NCBI RefSeq assembly: GCF_907165205.1
Contig: NC_058190.1
Location: 45,000,116-45,064,115, forward strand
Length of the DNA: 64,000 nt
Source: Coccinella septempunctata
Lineage: Eukaryota > Arthropoda > Insecta > Coleoptera > Coccinellidae
Direction: 5' to 3'
Shown here: piece after piece, positions 12,515 through 23,428 of the stretch
Position numbering within the stretch: position 1 is the stretch's first letter
Layout of the letters: each line of letters opens with the position of its first letter
Notes under the pieces: generated by a model
The model's input: only the letters and a program-made list of their open reading frames with translations
What the model was told of the DNA's origin: nothing
The model's database searches: none
Position numbers and translations under genes: made by a program

Positions 12515-14237
12515 GTTTGCCAAGTAGAGAGATTTTTCCCAAAAATAATTTTTTTCCAACTTTGTTTTAAGATTTGGTTCAATTTGAAACTTTTATGTTA
12601 TGCTGTTACAAGCTTCATGAAATTTCACGAAAACGTTGGTTTTTTGAACGAACGCAAGAAGAGGCTGCTTTTTTAGCTCTTTTGAAGTCATTGAATTGAA
12701 CTTGATTAACCTTTGGTGTAGGTGGTTAACAAATTATTTTAAAGATTGGATAATTGAAAGTTAAACGGGTATAATATAGAGTCTGAATGCAATTTTCGAA
12801 AAATCGTAACACCTGAATTTGAAATTCCTAAAAAAATTAAAAAATTGCTATTCCCTTCCTTCTCGAAAATGCGTGTACAAAAAAATGGAAATACAACTTT
12901 GATTATCACTTTTTTTGAGTCGATCGCCTTGGCAACCCTGCTCTCGGTATACGAGATGACTACAGTCGCTCTAATCAAAACAAGACGGAGAACCAGCACG
13001 CACAGCATGTTCCGTAATAAAGAGCTCACAAAATATGCTAATGGCCGTTAATAAAAAAAATATACCGGAGGAGATGGGGCCTTCGGATCGAAAATTAAGA
13101 AATTGGTCGGGCAGCGGACTTAATCAGAGGCGGCTGGGTGGATCGATTAAAGGCCACGATTTATCGTGATTTTTTAAATTTTATTACTTCATTAAGCCGA
13201 TATACTTTAACGGTATCGGATTTCCGATTGGTAGAGAGGTTTATCGAAGAGGGGGGGTTTCGGATTTTGCCAACGCTCTTGGTATTGTCCGTGAAACAAA
13301 ACGGCACCTTTTACGACAGCTCGTAAATTTTCGGGCATTATACTTTAATAGTCTAACGAAGATCTTCATGCGATAAATTAAGATTGTGTCGAACAGGAAC
13401 CGGATTCACGTGATTCTTTTACGTGAGGACTTGAAGCACGATGCGAATATCTTTTAATGACCGCTAGCTTGGTAGGAAGAGCTTTTCTTCCTCAACAACA
13501 TGATTCGATCATATCCTGAAGTTTGCGACAAGGAAAATAAATTGCTCGAAAATTTGAGAGGATATTCAAGAAAACATTCACTTTTTGCACTGTTCGCGTA
13601 TGCATTACAAACGGACAAAATATGGTCCTCATGACACTTAATGGCTTAATTTAAAAAAATCACAATACTCATTTCTTGTAGGTGTATATTTTGTTTTTAT
13701 GCTGAGTATGTGCTATTGCAACTCATCTGGGATTGTTAAGTATCAAATGTGGATTAATCGTCAAGAATTTAACATGTTGAGAAGCTCGTTCAGAAGCCTT
13801 CGAAGTTGAAATAAGCTTCAGCTCAACAGAACTCACAAACTGCCTGCAGGTTTTGCAAAGTGTAGTTTTTTATTTCTCTCCATGTATTACTGCATGTATT
13901 ACGCTAATTAACGACAATTTTTGAGCAGTGTATCCGGAGCATTTTATAGGTATATGATTATGGATATTCATTTACCTCATTATCTATCTTCTCTAATAAA
14001 GGCTTTGAGATTAATTTATGTTCAATGAACGCAATTATTTTTCACTCCAACTTGGATATAACTTTTAAAACAACCGGTATTTGAACTGTTCTTATTTTTT
14101 TGGCACCAATTTAGCTCGCACTGGTTGACTCGAGGATATGAACTGAAAATCCCTACAGTATTCCATCCAAAAATCAGTAGAATTTGCATATCCTTCTTTC
14201 TAGATTTTGCCTGCAATCAGCAAAGCTTGAAATTGTG
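12515..14237. other. Unassigned stretch, probably intron
   Basis: ORFs at 12739-13029 (-), 12845-13051 (+) and 13138-13326 (+) overlap each other or lack any domain. The area near 13050-13330 is moderately GC-rich. No repeat shared with other parts of the window was found. Confidence 0.35.
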
Positions 14238-15002
14238 TACGAGGATATATTGAAAAATTCTTAGCCTAATATAGAACCAAACAAAATTTCAATGTTAAAA
14301 TATTTTATTAGTCAACATATTCTCCTCTTAATTGGATACATTTATTACAGCGAACCTGCAACGTCTCTCAGCCTTTAAAAAAAAATGTTTCTTCTTGCTC
14401 TGCAAACCAGACCTCCACAGCTATCATTACCTCCTCATTGGAAGAAAATTTACGACCTTTTAAACTTTTTTTCAGTTGAGGAAAGATATGATATTCACCT
14501 TTGGATAGCTTTTCGCGTGTTTTATCTTTAATTTTTTCCCGTAGAGTGGTCAGTAATGTTGAATAGTGATCTCCGGTTATTGTTCTACCCTTATCCAAAA
14601 AGTCAATCATGATTACTCCATGGCAATACCAAAAAACTGAAGCAAGAACTTTTCCAGCAGATTTTTAAACACGAAACTTCCTAGGTCTCCAATTTTCCAC
14701 GGTCGCATACGAAGGACATTGATCACCATAGGTATTAAGCATATCTTCGTAAATCTGCTTACCTCTCAACCCTTTCAAATACAGGTACTTGATGATAGCT
14801 CGATATACTCCAATTTTTCGATTTTCACAATTTCGGTGGACATCTTCTTTCTTTTAATTTATTGCGTAACTTTGGTTTACTTTTTTGACCTCAAACTTCA
14901 CACTGACACCTCTAATGAGTTATTGTTCGTTGCTATGGCAACGCAATTTTTTTTTATGCATGGAACTGGTCTAGGCTAACTAGATATTAATACATCCTCG
15001 TA
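14238..15002 (-). mobile_element. MLE copy C, doubly deleted mariner with both ends
   Basis: On the minus strand the element runs from the 5' end (reverse of acatcctcgta at 15002) to the 3' end (tacgaggatatattg at 14238). Two internal deletions are visible. One joins aaaattgga to gacctaggaag, removing the DNA-binding region through the first catalytic aspartate. The other joins KLSKG to YHIFPQLKK, removing the second aspartate and the SPDLAPSD block. The remaining ORF 14368-14610 is a fused remnant. Confidence 0.9.
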
Positions 15003-16126
15003 AAAACCATAGTTACCACAACATTGTAGCTAGACTATCATTCACAATGCAACTGTGTTATTTGAATCATTCATGGTAATTTTTGAGTAAGGAAGATTTA
15101 ATACCAAGTTTCACGAAGCGTTGCAATCAAGCGCTTGATTGGCGGATTCATTTTGAATCGATATTTGGTTGTCACATCAAATAACGAACGACAAACGTTC
15201 ATTTATCGATTCTCCAATCTAGACGATTTGCAATACCCTTCAGCTTCTGCTTATTGTGTCTGGAATCGCTTCAACTTAATCGAAAATTCCTATAACGTCT
15301 TCCCTATGCATTAAAACGATCGCTTAACACATAATTCATGCCTGTCGAAAAAAAATTGCGGCATTGTTAGCGTACCTTCGTGCAACTGACTGTGAAAATT
15401 AAGTCTTTTATTAGGGTATTCCAAGTGGAAATCCTCAAGTCAAACAGCAATTCATCATTATATCATGCAGGATGTGATAATTAGATAACATGTGCCCACG
15501 ATCAAGAGCTTCATTCAGCGGAGTAATAGATGTTTGGAGGTAGTAACAATGATCCAATTTCAAGCTTAATTCCGGAAGTTTTTGAAAGCTACTGTTGTCG
15601 TTCGCTCGTTCTAACATGTCAATATTAAGGCAATTAACAGAAAACAGCAGCAAACACTGTCACAGAATTTTTTTTTTTTCGTATTCCATTCCATTCAGAG
15701 AAGAAAATATCGTTCACGAGGTTATAAGAAATCCTTCAATTCCCTTTCATTCTTAAAAATAGGATACAATGGAAAGTGTTTCTTTGAACGGGGACCAGTG
15801 AAATATGAGCGATTATATAATTTGGAAAAGAATGAGTTCTAGTGGCGAGATTAATTAGGAAGTGGAAAGAATAAAATGTACTCTGACAGCTCGAAAACAA
15901 GTTTAATAATTGAGTAGCCTTTATGGCGGAGCTTAATGAATAATTAACGATTCTGGCGGTATCCTTTGAAATTGAAATTTATTTAGTAAATCGCTCATGC
16001 CAGAATTGGGCAGGGGACTTTTGTATTCCTACGTTTTTGTGCCACTAAATTTAGTCACTTCAAGATATGGGCAAGCATTTCTTATATTATTGACCGTAGA
16101 CATTCTCTTCTCCAGAAACACATACA
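15003..16126. other. Unassigned non-coding stretch
   Basis: No supportable exon or shared repeat. The minus ORF at 15435-15653 has no recognisable domain. Confidence 0.35.
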
Positions 16127-17273
16127 TACGAGGATGTATTGATATCTTGTTAGCCTAGACCGCGGTTCCATGCATAAAAAAAACATTGCGTTACCAAAGC
16201 AACGAACAAAAACTCATTTAAAGTGTCAGTGTGAAGTTTGAGTTCGAAAAAGTAAACCAATAAATTAAAAGAAAGAAGATGTCCACCGAAATTGTGAAAA
16301 TCGAAAAATTGGAGTATCGAGCCATCATCAAGTAACTGTACTTAAAAGGGTTAAGAGGTAAGCAGATTTACAAAGATATGCTTAATACCCTTGGTGAGCA
16401 ATGTCCTTCGTATGCGACCGTGAAAAATTGGACTGCAAGCTTCAAAAGATGTAAATTTTCCATTGAAGATGATGACCGATCGGGAAGGCCAGTTTCTGTG
16501 TCAGTCCAAGAAAATATCGATGCAGTTCATGACATAATTTTATCAGACCGTCGAATTGGGCTAAACCGGATATCTGAAACATTCACTGAATATTTCATAC
16601 GCGTTCATCATATAGTTCACGTCAATTTGGACATGAGACTTGGGTTCATTTCTACGATCTAGAAAGAAAGCAACAATCGATGGAATGGCGACACTCTGGT
16701 TCTCCAAGACCTAAGAAGTTTCGTGTCCAAAAATCTGCTGGAAAAGTTCTTGCTTCAGTTTTTTGGGATTGCTATAGAGTAATCATGATTGATTTTTTGA
16801 ATAAGGGTAGAACAATAACCGGAGATTACTAAATATTTGACATCACTGACCACTCTACGGAAAAAAACTAAAGAGAAAAGACGCGGAAAGTTATCCAAAG
16901 TTGTTTTTTTTTTTGCAGGACAGCGCACCTGCACACAAATCTCATTTTGCCATGCAAAAAATTTGTGATTTAAGACTAGAACTCCCCCCTTATTCGCCAG
17001 ATTTGGCCCCATCTGACTATCATCTCTTTCCCCAACTGAAAAAAAGGTTTAAAGGCCGTAAATTTTCTTCCAACGAGGAGGTAATAAAAGCTGTGGAGGT
17101 CTGGTTTACAGAGCAAGAAGAAACATTTTTCTTGAAAGGTCTAGAGACGTTGCAGGTTCGCTGTAATAAATGTATCCAATTAAGAGGAGAATATGTTGAG
17201 TAATAAAATATTTTGACAATGAAATTTTGTTTGGTGCTATAGTAAGCTAAGAAATTTTCAATATATCCTCGTA
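16127..17273 (+). mobile_element. MLE copy D, nearly full-length mariner
   Basis: At 1147 bp this is the longest copy with both ends: TACGAGGATGTATTGATATC at the left and ATATATCCTCGTA at the right, each with TA. The transposase start ATG is at 16279 (MSTEIVKIEKLEYRAIIK, then a stop). Defects include that stop codon, a deletion that fuses DMR to LGF and removes the first catalytic aspartate, frameshifts, and loss of a few residues before PPYSPDLAPSD. It is probably a dead copy. Confidence 0.93.
16279..17200 (+). pseudogene. Mariner transposase pseudogene (copy D)
   Basis: The decayed gene can be followed in three pieces: MSTEIVKIEKLEYRAIIK and a stop; the helix-turn-helix region in the ORF 16378-16662 (VKNWTASFKR, DDRSGRPVSV, DRRIGLNRIS); and the catalytic C-terminal part in 16901-17203 (LQDSAPAH, YSPDLAPSDYHLF, RCNKCIQLRGEYVE). 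The second and third catalytic aspartates remain, the first is deleted. The deletion ends share ATGAGA, suggesting loss between short repeats. Confidence 0.85.
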
Positions 17274-18199
17274 TGGCTTAAGCTAAAGAGCTTGGTTCAC
17301 AGGTTATACATATTACTTTTTGACCCATCTTCAGTAGCGACTGATGGTTGAGTCAAATCGTTCCCCATCATGTTAACAAAGTATCTAGTTCTCATTATAC
17401 CAGCTCATTTTCGTAATAGACTATAATTCGATACACAACCTGTTGCACCATAAAGCGCTTATCTAGTCGACATTAGGAAACGGTTTATTTTTACACGGTC
17501 TAATTTACGAGGCCGTAAATGAAATCGTTAACTATGGAAATTTATAGTGGTGTAAATTTCACCAAAGGTTTCGTTAAAGGTAAAATTGGATGTCCTACTA
17601 CTTTCGGGTTTTATTCCCGTCTGCAGCGCAAATTAACGCTATCAATTTTGATCCTTTTTATGGACGCAACTGGGAACACGTACGTCATCTGTTCAATTAA
17701 TTTGGAAGGGATCTAGATGAACGGGTCATGATTAATTTTTATTGTCCGGTTGGACGTACAGGTCGACATTATTGGAATTCGTGCGGACAAGAAAGTTTCT
17801 ATATGAAAAAGTGGAAACTGGCGAATGGTTCGAGGAATCCTCCTTGGATGATGTTCACGAGAAACCTGTGGACGGGTCACGAAAATACGCGGACGTAAAT
17901 CTATATTTGTTTCCGAAACTTATTGCAGGTATGCCTCGGACTTAACGTGTTATCTTTTCAACTAAACTTTGGATCGTATTGGCCAGTGAACGGAATATTA
18001 ATGGTCCAAAAGTGAAGAGAGAATGATTCCGTTATGGTTTAGATTGTTTAGAAGAATCCAATACAGGGATTAACAAATCTGTAATGGCATATCTATGAAA
18101 CTACTGAAGATAAATTGATGGTTTCTAATCATCAGTTTTTATCAACTTTTTAACAGCATTTCTACAGTTCAGACCATCAGTAGCTTATTTCCCCTGAAA
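17274..18199. other. Unassigned stretch with two adjacent ORFs
   Basis: ORFs at 17519-17716 and 17742-17945 (+) lie close together in moderately GC-rich sequence. I see no domain, no convincing splice pair and no copy elsewhere. They could be fragments of a decayed gene or chance. Confidence 0.3.
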
Positions 18200-19052
18200 T
18201 ACGAGGTGAGTCTATTTTAACAGTAGATTCTTGAGGTCAAAAGAAACACTTTTTTCCTTTACCATTTTTACCGAATCGGCTCGGTTCAAAAGATACAGGC
18301 TGTTGAAAAACCATAAAAAAATGTTATTCTAGTTGTATATATCTCACAAACGGTTCTATCGAATGAAATGAATTTCGGAATATAGTTTTTCATTCATTTG
18401 ATGAATCTTTCTCGAACACAAGATATCACCCACGTCTTCCATTTTTCTCATTATGACCATTATGTACCATAAAATACAGAAAATTCAAAGAACCCAACTC
18501 TTGAAATTAATTCTAGATTTTTGACAGGTTATAGGAAACGTGGATGGTCCAAAAACTAAACTCAACTAATGCCTTTTAGTTGGGTTTAGTTGCCTTTAGT
18601 TTAGTTTTTGGACCATCCACGTTTCCTATAACCTGTCAAAAATCTAGAATTATGATCTCAGGAAATGAAATACCAGACACTCTTGAAATTAAGTTGGACG
18701 CAATCTAATGAATGTTCGAACGTTTTGTAAAATAAAAGTATTCCTAATTTTTTCTCGTATAATACACCGTTTTCGAGTGATTTGATGTTCAAAAATTGAA
18801 ATTCAAAAAATTGAGTACTTTGGCTGAATACAACTCTGTTTAAAAGATCCGCAGATGTGTTGTGTCACAGATTTAGCTAGTCATTCTGAAGATAATTTTG
18901 TTTTTCCAGGGGTGGCACAGCTCATTATGAAACTTGAAATGGCTATAACTTTTTATCAGAGCCGAATGGGAAAAAGTGGTATAGGAAAAAAGTGTTTTCA
19001 TAGAACCCAAGAATCTACTGGTAAAATATACAAGTCGAAGGCTCACCCTGTA
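18200..19052 (+). mobile_element. MITE-A copy 3 with nested hairpin insertion
   Basis: The left end (TACGAGGTGAGTC, with a short deletion of the usual GACTCGTACAAA part) and right end (GGCTCACCCTGTA) are recognisable. It is about 180 bp longer than its relatives because a hairpin sequence interrupts it at 18510. The sequence ctcttgaaattaa appears on both sides of the insertion, at 18498-18510 and 18680-18692. The ORF at 18855-19055 falls in the element and is not meaningful. Confidence 0.85.
18510..18650. repeat. Near-perfect 53-bp-arm hairpin
   Basis: The arm 18510-18562 (starts ATTCTAGATTTTTGACAGG, ends CCAAAAACTAAACT) is matched, without a mismatch by eye, by the reverse complement at 18598-18650. 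The 35-base spacer contains ttttagttgggtttagttg. The insertion is flanked by the direct repeat ctcttgaaattaa. It could be a foldback transposon or an insertion formed by a replication fold-back. No ORF is present. Confidence 0.9.
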
Positions 19053-19155
19053 TAATATATATTATATGCTTGGAAAAACTTCAGTGGGGGTTTCCAGGGG
19101 TGGCATAGCTCCTGCAGAAAATTTAGAGTTGCCATATCTTGCACCTAATAGAATA

Positions 19156-20053
19156 TAGGGGAGACTGGGGAGGGTTGATACGTTTTTTGGAATTTTTATT
19201 CTGGAAACTGAATTATATGAGAAACAGGACTTTTCTTATATTATACAATTCTTCAATTAATCGTTCAACAAAATAAATATAGAAGTCTCAAAACATAACC
19301 ATCTTATTCTATACAGAACGTTGAACACAAAAACATGCAAACTGTCTCAAGCCTCCCCACATATGGGAGGATTGATACGATGTACTGGGAGAGTAATCGA
19401 GAGGATTATTAAGCTCAGTAGGTAGGTCAGCAATGATACTGGCTTGCTTTGGTCCCATAGGTGTAGAAAAATCGTGAAATGGTCGGTTAGTCACTTCCGC
19501 ACAAGAAAAGTCGACCTCGTTAAATACATGGGGATTGTACGGATAAATTCCAGTTGTTAAAAATCCCTTTGATATGTTGGATGGTGAAAACGCCTTCATG
19601 TAGGCCTATCCAACTAGCTACGGAATATTTTTTTGAAGATGATTCATGCATCAGGCCTCCCCACGACAAATGTCTCAAACCTTCCCGAAAGCAATTTTTA
19701 AAGGGATTTATGTTTTCATATTATACTCATATATTTTGAAAGGCGAATAAAACTGTAAATTGAGTAGTTTTATGCATATTTCCCAGTGAAATGTTTGTTT
19801 ATGCCGAAGAATTAATGCATGATCATAAAACCCTTAGGTAACTTGAGTAAAAACTTACAATTTCTCACCTCGAAACACTCTTCGTTGAATATTTCACAAA
19901 CAAACTACTGTAAGCCTTACAGATTAACGTCACGCAATGCCCTTTGCCAAAGAATAGTGTTCACTAGTATAAAACTTTTGAAAACGGCTACAGATCGCGG
20001 ATATAAGCCTGTATCAAGCCTCCCCATGTATCAATGCTCCCTAGTTTCCCCTA
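19156..20053 (-). mobile_element. pogo-C, pogo-like element remnant
   Basis: The left end TAGGGGAGACTGGGGAGGGT and the reverse complement of the right end (TAGGGGAAACTAGGGAGCAT) form an imperfect inverted repeat that continues into TTGATAC on both sides; TA borders both ends. The motif gggagg/ttgatac recurs inside, near 19350-19380, 19650-19690 and 20010-20035. The minus ORF 19309-19599 encodes the end of a pogo-type transposase. At under 900 bp it lacks most of the catalytic core and must be non-autonomous. Confidence 0.75.
19309..19599 (-). pseudogene. pogo-type transposase C-terminal fragment
   Basis: This 96-codon ORF contains FSPSNISKGFLTTGIYPYNP, then HVFNEVDFSCAEVTNRP. That agrees with the C-terminal boundary of the DDE domain in pogo/Tigger-like transposases, which typically read xxGFrxTGIyPfNp and then a VTdRP block. 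No acidic catalytic residues lie in this piece. The reading frame continues through the transposon's own GGGAGG motif copy (HMWGGLRQF). Recognition rests on family memory, not a search. Confidence 0.65.
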
Positions 20054-20743
20054 CGACTTGGTCTGGATTTGAACTGAAGAATTGTTCGAAATAATTGAAA
20101 AAAAAATACATTTTTCTCTGTTGGTGTATTTCGAATAGGAAAGAATGCCTGTCTATTAACGCCGAGTCCCAAGTTGTTCAATCCAGACAGAATTATGCGA
20201 ATACGCTTCGCATCGGAATGTTTTCCCTATAAAATAGCAATTAACGTCAAGCTCCGCCGCTAGATCTTCTTACGTAATACGAAGAAACTATTGATAGCAC
20301 GATTCTTTTCCAATTTAAATCCACCTACGTAGCATCTGCTGACGATCTTCAATCCCCATTTTGACGTGGAAACTGCCTGGAATCGATTTAATCCAGTTTA
20401 ATTGGGGGGATGTCACCCAACCTGGATGGATCGCGAATGCTGCGGCTTGAGGTATTCATTCGGTTCGAAAATTGGAACTCAGAATTGAATCCTGATTCCG
20501 TCGCTTCATAATCCAGAAGGACGTCAATCTAGAATCTGCCGGCACGTTTATATGGCGATTCCTGATTTGTGGTTTCCTCGAACACACTGCTCAACCAAGC
20601 CATTGAATTGCAGCCTCATTCGTTTATCTTCTTGAGTACAAGGACTTTATTTTCTGACATCCATTAAGATGCTCAAAGATGTCACTAGTCAACGAGGACA
20701 TTAGCCTACCCTTCGTGTTTTGAATATTGGTGGCTTCCTCAGT
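20054..20743. other. Unassigned spacer between two pogo-like elements
   Basis: About 690 bp with no supportable exon. The sequence is less AT-rich in its middle (20200-20600). The minus ORF at 20624-20860 straddles the left end of the next element and has no domain. Confidence 0.35.
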
Positions 20744-21677
20744 TACCTCCATTCGGGGTAACTGAGCGCAGTGGGTGAGTGTGCGCAGTGCGTATATCTC
20801 GACTATGCAATGTATGAAAGAGGGGTTCATTTGGGTGAAGCAAGGGCGCAGAATCGCCAAATTAGTTTTTCATAGGAGTGCGCCGTGCGACGTTTCGTTA
20901 ACTTTTCATTTGCAATTAATCAAATTCACTAGTTTTCTTGTTAATTTTTAGCATCTCCGCAAATTCTGCCAGGTCCAAGTTCCGAGGTCGACAGTGTTAA
21001 ACAATATTTTATTCGATTATGCGTATATTAATCTAAATATATAATAAAAAATTTTAGGTTTTCTTAGCTGCTCAACTCTATAAGAACGTCAATTCAAAAT
21101 TTGGCTTACTGGGGAAAGTGTGCGCGGGTAAGTGTGCGCATAGATTCATTATTTCGGCATTAGTTCAGTGAGGAATAAATTATGACATTGTTGATTTTCT
21201 TGGTTAAGACTCGATCAATATTGTCCTATATGTTCAGAAAAATATGAAGAGCCACCAACAGGGAAATGTATCAAGTGTTGTGTTCACCAGGAATGTTGGC
21301 ATGCACAATAATGCAGTGCTTGCAAAAAGGCGCTTCTGTATTGACAATAAACAGCATTCCTCTAATATTGTAACATTTTGATGACATTATTTTGTGATTT
21401 GTTTTGATTGTGTGGTTCGCTAAGCACTGCGTTCACTTACCCTGTGAGGGTGCGCACACTTACCCAAAATACGGGGCATGTGAAGGCACTCCGACTTTCA
21501 CTATTAAATTTTTTTTGCGGAAAAAAAAACGTTTTTGTTTGTTTGCGATTTGATGTTTTTTTTTTGATTAGAAAATTCTCTATGTTATGAATATGTTTTA
21601 ATTTTCCTAGCTTCAACATTTGAAACAGGGTATGGCTTGAAAGGCAAAAGTGCGCACAGTTGCCCCGAATGACTCTA
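20744..21677 (+). mobile_element. pogo-D, second pogo-like element remnant
   Basis: The left end CATTCGGGGTAACTGAGCGC (20750) is matched by the reverse complement of the right end, CATTCGGGGCAACTGTGCGC. TA sits symmetrically four bases further out on each side (20744 and 21676). Motifs of the type GGGTAAGTGTGCGCA recur internally near 20770-20795, 21110-21145 and 21445-21475, in both orientations. A decayed zinc-finger coding segment lies at 21216-21341. The rest of a transposase is missing. Confidence 0.7.
21216..21341 (+). pseudogene. PHD/RING-like zinc finger remnant of a pogo-type transposase
   Basis: One frame reads QYCPICSEKYEEPPTGKC, then IKCCVHQECWHAQ, a stop, and CSACKK. The spacing gives CxxC, CxxC, HxxC and CxxC, a C4HC3-type zinc-binding pattern. 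Many insect pogo-like transposases carry such a C-terminal finger (W/V-H-x2-C preceded and followed by CxxC pairs). The in-frame stop TAA and a later TGA make it non-functional here. An origin from a host PHD protein is possible but less likely inside this TIR element. Confidence 0.5.
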
Positions 21678-23005
21678 CTTATCCAAAAATCTATCGGCCA
21701 GCCCCCGTACCATCCGATCAAGCTTTTTCAGGTCAAATTTTGAGGGTGAAACGCGGCAAAGGAAGAAATGATTGATATGTTATTCTGTTCGAGATCGGCT
21801 TCGTCTCCGGACTGCGATAATTTGAACCTATGAAAAGGGCCTGACACAGGTGATTGATGCATCTTTGTTGAGGAAGATACTTTCCGCCATCTATCTAACG
21901 AAATGTATGTAAAGCAGGTAGGCGATGAACAGATGCTGACTGGGGGACCTCTTGTCCAGGTCACGATTATGAATATTTCATAAGAGTTATTAGACGTCGT
22001 TATGTTACGATTAAAAAGATCACAGATGTTCTTGTTGTTTTTCTACCCACCGTTTGGATTTCTGTTCGAAATTGAGTCGTTTTCCGAAACTACCTCTGTC
22101 ATTTCGGAATTGCAGCTTTTGTTGATGACTGGGTTATTATTCACCCATGGTTTGGCTTAGGGTCGGCAAATTATATAGTGTCGTTTGGACTGTTTCGAAG
22201 AAAGTTATTTGACCACATTTGTCCGTCATCTAAATCCCCAAATCGAATTTGTGTTCATAAAAAACTGCTGGGTAATGGTCCCTTGCAGAAATCATAGAAA
22301 TTGGATGAAATAACGCTTATTTGATCGGTGGATGGTGTTTCTCAGTCGGGGTAACGTATGGTTAGAAATTATAAAAAAAAATTAATTGGAGTCAAGCAAT
22401 TTTCTATCAAAACTTATAAATTTTCTCTGGAAGGAAGATAAACGCTCTCGGTTGCAAAAACACTATCGAATGACGCATTTTTGAGCATAGCTTCGATTCC
22501 AAAACCTTTCACGCTGTTATGCACAGATCGACGCCCGTTTACGGAGTGAAACCAACTCAGCCTCTGCCAGCGGAGACAAATCTTTCGCGAGCAATTTTAA
22601 TAGAAACCTCAATCCCTCTCCCTCACTATCTGGTAACATCTTGAAGCACTCAAGCGGATGAGTTCGTTCTTCTGCTTCATTAGTTTTTCAACTCTAGCAT
22701 CTTTGTGACGCGGAACAGTCAGCCCTGTATCGAGGAATTATACCTCGGTGAAACATTGAACTCTGCGGCCACATTCAAGAGAAGTAAGAGAAGCAGGTGA
22801 AAGATTGGAGGACCTGTGAAATGTTTGGAAAGAGGAAGAGAATTGGAGCGTAGGGTATTTGAAGATGGCCAAAACGAAATTGTAGAAATATTCTTTGTGG
22901 TGTTCATTAAAAGAGAAAGAAAATGACTCGGAAAATGAGGATACTGTGATTTCTGAAAATGTATAGATGGGTGTAGAATGAGTATAAATCCGTACTTTTA
23001 AACAA
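21678..23005. other. Unassigned non-coding stretch
   Basis: Minus ORFs at 21728-21964 and 22719-22907 show no domain or splice context. No repeat from the other families was seen. Confidence 0.35.
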
Positions 23006-23428
23006 TACAGGGTGAGTCTTTGACTCGATCATATTTTTCAACAGAAAATTCTTGAGTTCAAAAGAAGCACTTTTGTGCTATACAATTTTTTCCGATTCAG
23101 CCTTGATAAAAACGTATAGCCATTTAAGTTTTCATAATGAGCTGTGCCACTCCTGGAAAAACCACCTTCAGAAGAACTAGTTAAGTCTGTCACACTACAT
23201 ATCTGTGGATCTTTCACAAACAGAGTCGTATTTAACCAAAATGTCAAATTTTTCAAATTTCACAGATTCTTTTTAATTTTTAAACATCAAATTACTCGAA
23301 AACGGCGCATTATACGAGAAAATATGAGGAACACTTTTATTTTACAAAACGCTCAAATATTCATTAGATAGAGTGCATCTTAGTTTCAAGATTTGGGTTC
23401 TTTGAATTTTTGCTATTTTCATGGTACG
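23006..23428 (-). mobile_element. MITE-A copy 4, truncated
   Basis: Starts TACAGGGTGAGTCTTTGACTC and follows the reverse-oriented arm (gtatagccatttaag, gctgtgccactcctgg, tctgtggatctttc) and the central cgaaaacggcgcattatacg. It stops near 23428, where the similarity ends without the second terminal arm. Both ORFs in it are non-specific. Confidence 0.8.

Noticed and set aside
12263..12676. 137-codon plus ORF as a single gene
   Set aside because: Only its middle part (12386-12514) looks coding; the flanks are low-complexity AT-rich translation without domain, and a splice-flanked exon explains the openness better.
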